Positions 1 to 8,709 are shown, counted from the stretch's first letter. The stretch is DNA of 64,000 nucleotides from Pedobacter sp. MC2016-05 (GCF_026239735.1 NZ_JAPIVT010000024.1:17441-81440); one strand, 5' to 3'. A program made the numbers and translations. Notes: generated by a model from the sequence alone, not told the origin.

Positions 1-3000
1 GCGCAGCAAATGGTTATGGGTAGGATCTTGAATGCCGGGGACAGTGCAGCTGTGGGGAATGCTTCGGTAAGGGTTTCCGGGGCGGACGGGTTCAGCCGTT
101 CGGTGATGGCGGGGGAAGATGGTAGCTTTTCGCTTTCGCTTGGTGAGGGAAGCTATAAGGTGATGGTGTCTTCGGTCGGTTATGCTGCTTTTGAGAGAAG
201 CATTTCGGTTCCTTTATCGGGAACGTTGATCATAACGCTGAGCCGGGCGGAGAATCAGCTGGAGAACATGACGGTGAGTACGGGCTATCAGGTTCTGGAC
301 AGGACGCGGTCAACGGGTTCTTTTTCGAAAGTGAGCAGTGCGCAGCTCAACCAGCAGGTGGGCAGGAATGTGCTGGACAGGCTGGAGGCGATAGGCAATG
401 GGCTTTCTGTTGACCGGGCTACGAGTTCGGGCGGAAGGATTATGATACGTGGGCTCAGTACGATCCGCGGTCCGAAGGAGCCTTTGGTGATTGTGGATGA
501 TGTGGCCTATGCGGGGGATCTGGGGAATATCAATCCGGATGATGTGGAAAGTATTACGGTGCTGAAGGATGCTTCGGCGGCTTCGATCTGGGGCGCCAGG
601 GCCGGGAACGGGGTGATTGTGATTACGACCAAAAAAGCTGGCTGGAATGCGCCGTTGGGCATTGATTTCAATGCTACGGTGAGCCTGGTCGGAAAGCCTG
701 ACCTGGGTTATGAGCAGCGGATGGGTTCTGCTGATTTTTTGGGGGTGGAGGAGTTTTTGTTTGCAAAGGGCTTTTACAATAGCCAGATCAGTTCGGTTCA
801 GAAGCCGCCGTTGACGCCTTATGTGGAATCATTGGTTTTGAATGCGGCGGGGCAGCTTTCTGCTGCTGAACTGGCGGAGGTGAGGGCGAGGTATTCGGGC
901 TTTGATGTCTATGATGATTTCGACAGGTATGTATACCGGAATGGGGTGAACCAGCAGTATTCCCTTCGCCTCTCTGGTGGTGGTGAAAGAAATATGTGGT
1001 CGCTTTCTTCGGGTTTTAACCGCAATAAGGATAATTTAGGGATGGCCGATGAGCGTTCGACGCTGAGGTTCTCCAATACTTTTAAGCTCACCCGGATTCT
1101 GCAGCTCAGCAGTATTTTGACTTATTCTGGTGCGAAGGTGAAGCGCGGCCGGCAGGGGATCGGTGAAATTGTGAGTTATTCAGGGCTTTATCCTTACGCG
1201 AGGTTTGCAGATGAGGCGGGGAATCCCTTGTCGATCACCAAGATGTACCGGCAGACTTTTTTATCGTCTCCTGCGACCTCCAGGCTGCTGGACTGGTCTT
1301 ACTTTCCATTATCGGATTATTTACATACGGATAATACCACTAAGCTGACGGATTTGAATGCAAACCTGGAGCTGAGTTACCGGCTGCCTTTTGGCCTGAA
1401 AGCAAGCCTGCGCTATAATGTTGAGCAGCAGCGGTCTTCTTCTCAGGTGCTCCAGGGACAGGAATCTTTTTATACCCGGGACTATATCAATTCCTTTACG
1501 CAGGTTCCCGCCTCGGGGACTACAGTGGTTTATCCGGTTCCGATGGGTGCGATACTGGACAGCGATGAAGGGGTACTGAATTCGCAGCAGTACCGCGGAC
1601 AACTGGATTATAACAGGAGCTGGAAAAATCACCAGATTTCAGCCCTTGTGGGTTATGAATGGAGAAGGGCGGTGAGTGAAAGTGCTTCTTCCAGGGTTTA
1701 TGGGCTGGATACGGATAAACTGAATACCGGTCTGGTGGATTATACCCGGACGTATCCAAATTTTGTGAATGGGTCGAACAGCTTTATCCTGAATGGGGAT
1801 GGATTTGACCTGAAGCGGAACAATTTTGTTTCCCAGTTTGCCAATGTATCCTACACCTTTAGGGATGCCTACACGGTTTCGGCGAGTGCGAGGGCGGATG
1901 CATCCAATGTTTTTGGCATTTCCACCAATAACAGGTGGAAGCCGCTGTCCTCTGTTGGTCTGGCCTGGGAGCTGACCAGGATGCCTTTTTTTAAAGCGGG
2001 TTTCGTTGATTTTTTAAAACTGAGGTCAACTTACGGGTTGAGCGGCAATGTGGACCCGAGTATGGTGGGCGTGAATACGATCCGTTTTCCGGGGAGTAAT
2101 GCATTTACGCAGTCTCCTTATGCGGTTTTTGATAAGTTCAGCAATCCTGACCTTCGCTGGGAGACGGTGAGGATGTTTAACCTCGCTACGGATTTTACTT
2201 TGTTTGGATCAAGGCTTTCGGGCAGTGTGGAGTATTATGCAAAACGGGCGGATGATCTTTTTGGTTTGTATCCCGTGGATTACACGACCGGGATCGGGGC
2301 TACGGTGATCAAGAATGTGGCCAAGATCAAAGGGTCGGGATTAGATGTGCAGCTCAACAGCAAGAATATCTCCGGGAGTTTCAACTGGCAGTCGACGCTT
2401 AATTTTTCAACCAACCGGGATGAGGTGGTGACTTATTATTTGCTGACCAGGAGTGCCAATAGTTTCGTGCAGTCGGGTGCTGCTGTGTCGGGAATTGAGG
2501 GTTTGCCGGTTTATTCTGTTTTTTCCTATAAATGGGGCGGGCTTGATCCGCTTACCGGAGATCCTTTGGGGATCGTCAATGGCGGGTTGAGCAAGGATTA
2601 TAACCTGATCACCGGTTCGGGGACGACAGTGGAAGATTTAAAATTCCATGGGTCTGCTTTGCCCAGGTACTTTGGTAACCTGGTCAATAATTTCAGCTTT
2701 CGGGGGCTGACGCTTTCGTTGAGTCTGAGTTTTAAGTTTGATTATTATTTCAGGAGAAAAAGCATTGAATACGGTACTATGTTCAGTTCCTGGCAGGGGC
2801 ATGCTGATTTTCAGCAGCGCTGGCAGTCGCCTGGTGATGAGTTGGTGACCAGCGTGCCTTCCATGGTTTTCCCGAACAGTTCTTCCCGGGAAGCTTTTTA
2901 CAAATTTTCTGAGGTCCTGGTGGAAAGGGGTGACCACATCCGGATACAATACATCAACCTGGACTATGCGTTTGGGAAAAGTTTGACTGCTAAGCTCAGG

Positions 3001-3150
3001 ATAAAGTCTTTGAACCTATTTGCCAATGCATCAAACCTGGGCATTATTTACCGGGCCAATAAAAGTGGGCTGGACCCGGAATATGTCACCAATAGTTTTA
3101 ACCTTCCCCCGGGCAGGCTCTTTTCTTTTGGTTTGAGAACTTCACTTTAA
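1..3150 (+). CDS. SusC/RagA-family TonB-dependent outer-membrane transporter (5' partial)
   Basis: This is the outer-membrane barrel of a SusC/SusD nutrient importer, which moves oligomers bound by the SusD lipoprotein into the periplasm using TonB energy. The frame is open from base 1 and reads A-Q-Q just before the first Met. That looks like the end of a signal peptide, so the true start lies upstream of the window. Counting from base 10, a carboxypeptidase-regulatory-like domain covers about residues 1-80. The plug covers about 85-215, with the SusC hallmarks IMIRGLSTIRG and VLKDASAASIWGARAGNGV. The rest is barrel, ending in the short strand FSFGLRTSL. The SusD partner starts 10 bp downstream. 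G-rich codon use contrasts with the AT-richer genes after 26 kb. The substrate cannot be told from sequence. Confidence 0.95.
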   Translation, partial: AQQMVMGRILNAGDSAAVGNASVRVSGADGFSRSVMAGEDGSFSLSLGEGSYKVMVSSVGYAAFERSISVPLSGTLIITLSRAENQLENMTVSTGYQVLDRTRSTGSFSKVSSAQLNQQVGRNVLDRLEAIGNGLSVDRATSSGGRIMIRGLSTIRGPKEPLVIVDDVAYAGDLGNINPDDVESITVLKDASAASIWGARAGNGVIVITTKKAGWNAPLGIDFNATVSLVGKPDLGYEQRMGSADFLGVEEFLFAKGFYNSQISSVQKPPLTPYVESLVLNAAGQLSAAELAEVRARYSGFDVYDDFDRYVYRNGVNQQYSLRLSGGGERNMWSLSSGFNRNKDNLGMADERSTLRFSNTFKLTRILQLSSILTYSGAKVKRGRQGIGEIVSYSGLYPYARFADEAGNPLSITKMYRQTFLSSPATSRLLDWSYFPLSDYLHTDNTTKLTDLNANLELSYRLPFGLKASLRYNVEQQRSSSQVLQGQESFYTRDYINSFTQVPASGTTVVYPVPMGAILDSDEGVLNSQQYRGQLDYNRSWKNHQISALVGYEWRRAVSESASSRVYGLDTDKLNTGLVDYTRTYPNFVNGSNSFILNGDGFDLKRNNFVSQFANVSYTFRDAYTVSASARADASNVFGISTNNRWKPLSSVGLAWELTRMPFFKAGFVDFLKLRSTYGLSGNVDPSMVGVNTIRFPGSNAFTQSPYAVFDKFSNPDLRWETVRMFNLATDFTLFGSRLSGSVEYYAKRADDLFGLYPVDYTTGIGATVIKNVAKIKGSGLDVQLNSKNISGSFNWQSTLNFSTNRDEVVTYYLLTRSANSFVQSGAAVSGIEGLPVYSVFSYKWGGLDPLTGDPLGIVNGGLSKDYNLITGSGTTVEDLKFHGSALPRYFGNLVNNFSFRGLTLSLSLSFKFDYYFRRKSIEYGTMFSSWQGHADFQQRWQSPGDELVTSVPSMVFPNSSSREAFYKFSEVLVERGDHIRIQYINLDYAFGKSLTAKLRIKSLNLFANASNLGIIYRANKSGLDPEYVTNSFNLPPGRLFSFGLRTSL

Positions 3151-3160
3151 TTCCTTTATT

Positions 3161-4501
3161 ATGAAAAAACTACATGTGCTTTTATTGCTGATATCGTTGA
3201 TTGGGTTATCTGGCTGTAAGAAAATCTTGGAGGAGAAATCCGACCAGAAACTGGCCATTCCATCCACTTTAGCTGACTTTCAGGCTTTGATGGACAATTT
3301 TACTTTACTCAATGGCGTGGACCACACTTCACTGGAAGTGAGTGCCGATGATTACAGTCTGTCTGATGCTGATTTCACAGCAATCTCCAGCGAAGCTTAC
3401 CGCCGGATGTACCGGTGGGAAAAGGGTTATCTCTTTAATCCTTCCTTTAACGAATGGCAGACGGCTTATAGGGCGGTCTACCACTGCGGAAGTGTGGTGG
3501 AAGGGCTTGAGCAGTCGGAGCTGAACAGGGATGCTGCTTTTAATAATGTAATGGGACAGGCCCTGGTCTTCCGCTCCAAGTTCCTGATGCAGGCGATGGC
3601 GGTTTGGGGGAAATCCTTTTTAATCTCGTCGGGCAATGACATCGGGGTTCCCTTGAGGCCAAGCCTGAATTTCAATGAACCTACGGTACGTGCAAGTTTG
3701 AAGGAGGGCTACGACAAGGTGATTACAGACCTGAAACATGGGGCATCCCTTTTGCCTGCAAGGTCTTTACACCCTTACCGGCCTTCCAAAGCGGCTGCCT
3801 TTGGGCTGCTCGCAAGGGCAATGTTGTATACCGGGAATTACCGGGAAGGGGCACTGTATGCGGATTCCTGTATCAAAATGGCTGATCCGCTCCTTGATTA
3901 TAATAAGCTGAACAGCGCTGACCGCTATCCCTTTGCCCTGTTTAATCCCGAGGTGATATTTGATATCTACGTGGCCCCGGGAACCCCGGTCGCCAGTTCA
4001 AGGGCGCGGATCGACCCGCAACTTATCGGCCTATACAAGACGAATGATCTGAGGAAGGGCTTGTTTTTTACGCAGACCGGAAGTTATTATTTTTTCAAGG
4101 GGACTTATCACCAGCCTTCGCATTTCTTTGGCATAGCCACGGATGAGATGTATCTGATTTTATCGGAGTGCCTGATCAGGACAGGGCAGGTGCAGGCCGG
4201 TCTTGCGGCGCTGGATAAATTGCTGGTGAACCGCTTTCGGACGGGGACTTACATTCCGGTAGTGTTGAATGATGCAAAAGCGGCGCTGGACCTTGTTTTG
4301 CAGGAGCGTAGAAAGGAACTGGTGATGAGGGGTTTGAGGTGGATGGATCTGAAAAGGCTGAATGCGGAGGGTGCTGGTATTGAGATCTCAAGGACCATCA
4401 ACGGAGAACGGGTAGTTCTTGCGCCGAATGATCCCAGGTATGCCTTGCCGATTCCCGAGGATATTATTGAGCTAACGGGGATTCCCCAAAATGAACGCTA
4501 A
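3161..4501 (+). CDS. SusD/RagB-family outer-membrane lipoprotein
   Basis: This is the surface glycan- or peptide-binding lid of the SusC/SusD complex. The N-terminus is a lipoprotein signal with lipobox LSGC, giving lipidated Cys19. The SusD_RagB fold is supported by the N-terminal motif around residues 38-50 (LADFQALMDN) and the helical TPR-like middle. The conserved C-terminal segment has QERRKELVMRGLRWMDLKRLN, and the protein ends shortly after ALPIPEDIIEL. At 446 residues it is at the short end for SusD proteins. The ATG lies 10 bp after the susC stop, so the two are surely cotranscribed, and a perfect hairpin follows the stop codon. No glycoside hydrolase or peptidase gene is adjacent within the window to suggest a substrate. 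Confidence 0.93.
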   Translation: MKKLHVLLLLISLIGLSGCKKILEEKSDQKLAIPSTLADFQALMDNFTLLNGVDHTSLEVSADDYSLSDADFTAISSEAYRRMYRWEKGYLFNPSFNEWQTAYRAVYHCGSVVEGLEQSELNRDAAFNNVMGQALVFRSKFLMQAMAVWGKSFLISSGNDIGVPLRPSLNFNEPTVRASLKEGYDKVITDLKHGASLLPARSLHPYRPSKAAAFGLLARAMLYTGNYREGALYADSCIKMADPLLDYNKLNSADRYPFALFNPEVIFDIYVAPGTPVASSRARIDPQLIGLYKTNDLRKGLFFTQTGSYYFFKGTYHQPSHFFGIATDEMYLILSECLIRTGQVQAGLAALDKLLVNRFRTGTYIPVVLNDAKAALDLVLQERRKELVMRGLRWMDLKRLNAEGAGIEISRTINGERVVLAPNDPRYALPIPEDIIELTGIPQNER

Positions 4502-4508
4502 GGCATTA

Positions 4509-4545
4509 AACTTTACAGCAGGGAAATTTCCTGCTGTAAAGTTTT
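4509..4545. terminator. Bidirectional terminator between convergent genes
   Basis: A perfect 14-bp inverted repeat (AACTTTACAGCAGG at 4509-4522 and its complement at 4530-4543) encloses a 7-nt loop. It is followed by T residues on the plus strand and preceded by A residues, which read as T on the minus strand. It sits in the 49 bp between the plus-strand susD stop and the minus-strand stop at 4551, so it probably ends transcription from both sides. Confidence 0.85.
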
Positions 4546-4550
4546 GGAAT

Positions 4551-4886
4551 TTATTGTGCCGCTCTGCGGGCTGCTGCTGCAGCGTCAATGGCCGGGGCAG
4601 AATCTCCATAAGTGGAAACAAAATAGTCATGTAGCTCTGCCTGGGTATCTACACTTTCCGGGGTGAGGATATAACATGGCAACTGATCATCCGAGCCACA
4701 TTCGGTGGGGCTTGGTGCAGACATGGAATATTTTGTTTGATCGTTTGCCTGTCCTGTGGAAGTTCCCAGAAAGTTCCATTGAACATCTGCTCTGTTTTTT
4801 GGTGCATTTTTAAATGCACTGGTGGTAATGGTTAAGCCGAACCCCAGTACCAGGGCTGCAAGGCCAATGTTGATGTTTTTTAACAT
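4551..4886 (-). CDS. Small secreted DUF6520-like peptide
   Basis: The reading frame extends back to 4988, but the Met at 4886 is chosen. From there the protein starts MLKNINIGLAALVLGFG and continues into a hydrophobic stretch ending near TSAF, a good signal peptide. This gives 111 residues. The mature part is polar and has two cysteines (CGSDDQLPC), which could form a disulfide or bind metal. The C-terminus is Ala/Arg-rich. It resembles the small DUF6520-type proteins of Bacteroidota in length, signal peptide and cysteine pair; that match is from memory. A MauE/DoxX-like membrane protein gene lies about 160 bp upstream on the same strand, suggesting a small redox or envelope module. Function unknown. 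Confidence 0.6.
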   Translation of the reverse strand: MLKNINIGLAALVLGFGLTITTSAFKNAPKNRADVQWNFLGTSTGQANDQTKYSMSAPSPTECGSDDQLPCYILTPESVDTQAELHDYFVSTYGDSAPAIDAAAAARRAAQ

Positions 4887-5048
4887 GGTGTTTGCTGCTT
4901 TGTTTCGTGAAAAAGCAACTGAAAAATTTTTAGTTAAGGATCTGGATGCACCGCCCCTGTTTATCCAGATAGGTTGATTTTTTATCATCGGGCGGATATG
5001 ATTGGTGGCTTGCGGGAAAACCTGGTTTTACGGCAGGCAGGAGGGGTC

Positions 5049-5495
5049 TTAAGGGGTCACAGCTACCTCCTTTCCTTTTTTGCGGGTGAACAATAGGTAA
5101 ATCACTAAAAATAAAAACAATATGTTTATGACTAGGTGCGCTTTCCAGCTCAGTGCGGATATGATACCCCCACAGCTACATGGTGCTTTACTGAGGTATC
5201 CGGCCACAACGATATATACATAGATGGTGAAGATCGCCATCAGCAGCAGGGATAAGTAAAGCCCGGGCGTTCTGAAAGATTTAAAGGCGAGCGAAACTGC
5301 GGCCGCTATTTCCAATATAGGGATACCTATAGCTATGGCTATTGCCGATGGGCTGGGAAAGATTCTTTCCAGCTGGTTTTGAAAATCAGTGTGATCAATG
5401 ATCTTGGACAGTCCGGTATAGCTCCAAAGCAGGATCAGCAGGGCATATCCCAGGGTGATCAGGTTTCTTCGTAGATTTAAGATGGCTGGCTTCAT
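5049..5495 (-). CDS. MauE/DoxX-family redox-associated membrane protein
   Basis: This 148-residue integral membrane protein has four predicted transmembrane segments, at about residues 13-32, 49-68, 76-97 and 118-137. The loop before the last helix carries the Cys-rich motif KAPCSCGG, typical of the MauE/DoxX-like redox-associated group. Members are thought to pass electrons to periplasmic thioredoxin-like proteins; MauE itself supports disulfide formation during methylamine dehydrogenase maturation. No mau genes are present, so the name describes the family and not the pathway. It lies between the Crp-fold regulator upstream and the small two-cysteine secreted peptide downstream, all on the minus strand, so these may share a transcript. 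Confidence 0.8.
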   Translation of the reverse strand: MKPAILNLRRNLITLGYALLILLWSYTGLSKIIDHTDFQNQLERIFPSPSAIAIAIGIPILEIAAAVSLAFKSFRTPGLYLSLLLMAIFTIYVYIVVAGYLSKAPCSCGGIISALSWKAHLVINILFLFLVIYLLFTRKKGKEVAVTP

Positions 5496-5593
5496 ATCTG
5501 AAATTTTAGATGAAGTTCCGCCAATTGGTGCTGGTTATTTCTACCCAATGGTGACTTAATGACTGCCGGATTTGTTTTTGAGGGTGATTTAAA

Positions 5594-6175
5594 TTACTTT
5601 CTTCTGGGTCTGCCGCGTAGCCTGCTGAGCGTTTTAGGATCGATGCCTAAATAACTGGCTATTTTTTTCTGCTCACAAACCAGTGAGATATGTGCATATT
5701 CCTTCAGGAACTTTTCATATCGTTCGTAGGAGTCGTAGAGGGATAGCTGGAGCTGATGATTCAGTAAGGTTTGGTTGAGTGTCCGGTTCAGGTCATTCTG
5801 GATATTGGGAAATTCAGGAAATAATCTAAAAAGATTGGCGATATGGTCATCGGGCAGCATCATGATCTCGCTTTCCTCCAGAAATTCAAGATATAGTGTA
5901 CTTTCCGCTAAGAGATGTAAGTTTCGCTCCAGGCCCGGGAAACTGTTTTCCTGAAAGAAGAGTAAGGTCTGTTCCTGGTATTCCTCACCTTTCAGGAATA
6001 GCCTTGCGCTGCCTTGGGAGATTAGGCTGGTGATATTGAGCCCGCTCTGATTTAGGGGCAGGATCTGTTTTGCGGGGAAAGGCTGTGCGGTGATCACATA
6101 GTTGATATAGGCGGCCAGGCCCGCTGATATGGCGGTATCTTTTCCGAGCTGGTGGAGGTAGTTTTCTTTTTCCAT
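5594..6175 (-). CDS. Crp/Fnr-family transcriptional regulator
   Basis: This 193-residue protein has an N-terminal cyclic-nucleotide-binding-like jelly roll (about 20-120) and a C-terminal helix-turn-helix. The HTH is the segment EQKKIASYLGIDPKTLSRLRGR at about 168-189, the form common in Bacteroidota Crp/Fnr proteins. The usual cAMP-binding signature is not recognisable, and there are no N-terminal cysteines for an iron-sulfur cluster, so the ligand is unknown. It is the first gene of a minus-strand group that also encodes the MauE-like protein and the small secreted peptide, which it may control. The upstream region is shared with the divergent leader at 6369. Confidence 0.85.
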   Translation of the reverse strand: MEKENYLHQLGKDTAISAGLAAYINYVITAQPFPAKQILPLNQSGLNITSLISQGSARLFLKGEEYQEQTLLFFQENSFPGLERNLHLLAESTLYLEFLEESEIMMLPDDHIANLFRLFPEFPNIQNDLNRTLNQTLLNHQLQLSLYDSYERYEKFLKEYAHISLVCEQKKIASYLGIDPKTLSRLRGRPRRK

Positions 6176-6292
6176 AATCTTTTTGGGTCAAAGAAAGCTT
6201 CTTTTTCGATCTTGTCAAGTTGCTGATCTGGCCACCGCTTGCAACCCCCGATGCTTTGTTGTTTTTGGTTAAAAAAAGATTGGTAAAAGGTA

Positions 6293-6300
6293 TATATTTG
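6293..6300 (+). promoter_or_regulatory. Bacteroidota -7 promoter element (TATATTTG)
   Basis: TATATTTG matches the Bacteroidota -7 consensus TAnnTTTG. No TTTG sits at the ideal 19-21 bp upstream; the nearest are at 6264-6267 and 6255-6258. Transcription would begin near 6307 and run into the structured leader and the alpha-CTD-like gene at 6500. Moderate support only, because the -33 element is off-spacing. Confidence 0.45.
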
Positions 6301-6368
6301 CCTCATGATGTAAGAATAGAAGTAATAAATAAAATATTGTAGCAATAGCTATTTGACTGTTTCAGAAA

Positions 6369-6499
6369 ACCGCAAAATTTCAAACAACACAGGAAGAATA
6401 GATTGGTTGCCTACGCTATGCGTGGGTGCCTTTCTGCCTTGTGTTGTGGGTCTTTGCGGTCCCTCTGAAGCGGGCGATAGGTCAACCCGCGCTTTTTTT
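6369..6499 (+). ncRNA. Structured 5' leader with terminator abutting the start codon
   Basis: The 131 nt before the ATG at 6500 contain nested helices visible by eye. P1 pairs ACCGCAAA (6369-6376) with TTTGCGGT (6453-6460). P2 pairs CAACACAGG (6385-6393) with CCTTGTGTTG (6437-6446), with one bulge. P3 pairs CCTACGC (6410-6416) with GCGTGGG (6420-6426). A separate GCGGG/CCCGC hairpin (6470-6474 and 6486-6490) is followed by seven Ts (6493-6499) that end exactly at the start codon. That is the form of an intrinsic terminator in front of a gene, so an attenuator or riboregulator is likely. The frame through it is open from 6353, but that translation (Cys/Gly-rich) is better explained as RNA. No known riboswitch class was recognised. 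Confidence 0.6.
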
Positions 6500-6736
6500 A
6501 TGGAAGAAAATCTGCAAGATCCGGTTTCGGAGTTTTTAAATATGGCCATTACGGACCTGGCGGTCAGTGAGGGTTTTATGCTGCGCAGCAAGCTCATGGG
6601 ATTCAGCACTATCGGAGAGATTGTGAAGGCGAATTTAGTTGAGGTTTCAGCTAAGGAGGATTATTCCCAGAGATGGTATTTTGAATTGGTCAGTATTCTG
6701 GACCGTCGCGGACTCCTTCATCTCATCAGCCGTTAG
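6500..6736 (+). CDS. Small alpha-CTD-like (helix-hairpin-helix) protein
   Basis: The 78-residue product starts at the ATG directly after the leader's T-run; longer starts would translate the structured leader. The sequence pattern AITDLAVSEGFMLRSKLMGF, then STIGEIV, and finally LDRRGLLHLI follows that of the RNA polymerase alpha-subunit C-terminal domain: a conserved turn, a T(I/V)GE motif, and a helix ending in a GL motif. A role in binding DNA or RNA polymerase is therefore plausible, but this is inference. Small proteins of this type occur near mobile elements in Bacteroidota as far as I recall. Its end overlaps the convergent RteC-like gene by 11 bp. No ribosome-binding site separate from the terminator is visible. 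Confidence 0.6.
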   Translation: MEENLQDPVSEFLNMAITDLAVSEGFMLRSKLMGFSTIGEIVKANLVEVSAKEDYSQRWYFELVSILDRRGLLHLISR

Positions 6737-7994
6737 CCTGGATTTTTTGCTGTGCCCGGGCCAGCATTTCTGCGAGCTTTGCGGTCACTTTTGCCATATC
6801 TTCGCGTGAGTTCGCATAGTAGGCGTTTTTAAAGCTTTTCTCTGAAATGTGGCTGGTCTCTTTGGTGCTGTAATGCCCCACAACATACTCATGTACTTTT
6901 TTTGGTTTGTCTTCCAGGATGATCCCGCATTCAACCTGAAGGTGGATGAATAGGGCCAGCTCTTTAACTGACAATGATGTTTTGAACGAAGACTGTAGAT
7001 TTCCTGGGTCACTGAGTTCGCTGGCCATCTTTTGCAGCTTTTCCATATGGGTAATTTCGGCCTGTAGAAAATCAATAAGGGATTGTTTCAGTGGCGGAAG
7101 TGTTGGGTAGAATGAGTTACCGCTATGACAGATGAGCTGCTTGATTCTTTTTTCCATCCACAACAGTTCTGCATAGCTTGATGAAAGGTCTGGCAGGCGG
7201 TCCCGTTCCCTGATAATGGAGATGCAGCAATAGCTAAACAATCGGGGACAATTGTAGTCATGTCTGATCAGCACGTGAAGGTATTGTTCTTCAATGTACT
7301 GTGGCTGAGATTTACTGTGTTCCAGCAGTTCACCTGTCAGGCGATGCAGGTGGAGAAGCTGCATATGACTGGTCTTTATCTCAGATAAATGTTGATGGGA
7401 GAGGCCGGATCTGAGCAGTTCAAACACATCATTTCCCGTTTCTCTGTTTAGATTGGCCTGGATCTCGCTAAGCGTGGACCTGACTTTGTCGCCTTCTGTC
7501 TTCAATTCAAACTGACATAGGGGATGGCTGGTATCGAAATAACCGGGAAAATATTTTTTTATCGATACGCCAAGTGTGTAAAGGTGGATTTCAAATTCTT
7601 TTAACAGTGCTGTTTTTTTTAAGGCATTTGGTTCAGTTTTGATACCGCTTTTTGCTAGTCGTTGATGGATGCTGTTCTGAAGTATGGTCAGGGAGTACTG
7701 ATGGCGGGTGATCATGGATCGGAGCGCATCATCGGATAGTTTGGAGTGTTGCAATAGCGTGAGCACACGCTCGCATTCCATCCGCACTTCCTCAAGAACT
7801 TTGGTACTTATTTCTTCAGGATCGGCGGCCGAGTGTTCAGTGGTATGATAAAGTTCGTATAAAGGATCAAGTGCATAATCCATAAGTTCAGGGGTTGCGT
7901 TGACACTGAATTTAGTATTTAATCCTTTTATCTGTTCCGAAATTACGTGATTTGGGTTTTGACTTACGCAAGAAGACTGTTGAGTTAGACACAA
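6726..7994 (-). CDS. RteC-domain protein (conjugative-element regulator)
   Basis: This is a 422-residue, largely helical protein. The last 90 residues (SVKELALFIHLQVECGIIL, then the helices before NAYYANSREDMAKVTAKL) fit the C-terminal RteC domain, known from the CTnDOT regulator that controls excision of a conjugative transposon. The start is uncertain: the longest frame begins with TTG at 7994, the first ATG is at 7883 (residue 38), and no clear ribosome-binding site decides between them. The gene is convergent with the alpha-CTD-like gene. About 390 bp upstream, divergent, is a small HTH protein of the kind often paired with RteC genes. No relaxase, Tra genes or integrase lie nearby, so this is probably a relic or a small cargo module. 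Confidence 0.7.
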   Translation of the reverse strand: MCLTQQSSCVSQNPNHVISEQIKGLNTKFSVNATPELMDYALDPLYELYHTTEHSAADPEEISTKVLEEVRMECERVLTLLQHSKLSDDALRSMITRHQYSLTILQNSIHQRLAKSGIKTEPNALKKTALLKEFEIHLYTLGVSIKKYFPGYFDTSHPLCQFELKTEGDKVRSTLSEIQANLNRETGNDVFELLRSGLSHQHLSEIKTSHMQLLHLHRLTGELLEHSKSQPQYIEEQYLHVLIRHDYNCPRLFSYCCISIIRERDRLPDLSSSYAELLWMEKRIKQLICHSGNSFYPTLPPLKQSLIDFLQAEITHMEKLQKMASELSDPGNLQSSFKTSLSVKELALFIHLQVECGIILEDKPKKVHEYVVGHYSTKETSHISEKSFKNAYYANSREDMAKVTAKLAEMLARAQQKIQANG

Positions 7995-8386
7995 TCTGAA
8001 CTAGTCTATGGTTTGGTTGATGCTTTCCGCAATAGCTTCCGGTTTTAACCTCGCTGTCGGATCTTTACGCAGGTGGGTTTTCTATCCAAATAATATATGT
8101 TGTTGTGATTAAACAGTTGATATATAGGTATATTTTGCTGTTCTTTTCTGGGTTGAAGGTCTGGCGTTCGATTGCTGATTGGATTTCAGCCCATCAGCAT
8201 TTAAAGGTTGCTTCACCTGGCAACCTTGTAGCAACTTGACGGGCGTTTCTGTTTCTTTTTTATTTGTGGTAAAATTTTGCTGTCGTGTTTTGGTGAATGT
8301 TTCATCATCCTGATCCGGAATTTGCCGTTCAAACTGCTGCAAAAAGAAACTGAGTTCAAGGATTAACTTTTAAATCTTGTTGTTTC

Positions 8387-8665
8387 ATGAATAAGATAGA
8401 TGCGCTTTTGGATATCCTGTCCAAGATATACCACCTTCTGGTGCTGGTTTACAATAGTAAATACCATGGAGAACTGAAGTTTGATGAGGATCCACAGATG
8501 AACCGTCAGGAAGTAAAGGACTATTTGGGAATCAGTGAAAGTACCTATAAACGTATGGTAAAACAGGGGAGGCTAAAGCCGATGAAACTTCCTGGTGGGG
8601 ATAAGTTTTATAAGAGCAAATTATTGTCTGAATATAAAGAAAGCAAAAGAAGGGGAAGGATTTAA
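8387..8665 (+). CDS. Small helix-turn-helix DNA-binding protein
   Basis: A 92-residue basic protein. The N-terminal 35 residues form a hydrophobic helix (DALLDILSKIYHLLVLVY), followed by a winged-helix/excisionase-like HTH. That HTH is NRQEVKDYLGISESTYKRMV (about 45-64) followed by the wing-like GRLKPMKLPGGDKFYKS. The C-terminal tail is strongly basic (KESKRRGRI). Such proteins accompany rteC genes in Bacteroidota conjugative elements and may act as excisionase-like factors or regulators. It is transcribed away from the RteC-domain gene. A nested inverted repeat starts 45 bp after its stop codon and could be its binding site; that link is inference. Confidence 0.75.
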   Translation: MNKIDALLDILSKIYHLLVLVYNSKYHGELKFDEDPQMNRQEVKDYLGISESTYKRMVKQGRLKPMKLPGGDKFYKSKLLSEYKESKRRGRI

Positions 8666-8709
8666 TTAAGCTATTAGAATATCTCTGAACAATGTGTGGG
8701 TATGGCAGG

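Noticed and set aside
6353..6499. Longer start for the alpha-CTD-like gene, adding 49 residues (Cys/Gly-rich).
   Set aside because: The added part translates the structured leader and its terminator; the ATG directly after the T-run fits better.
8109..8342. 77-residue hydrophilic frame on the minus strand, started at TTG.
   Set aside because: Low-complexity polar composition, no motif, no proper start codon; probably chance.
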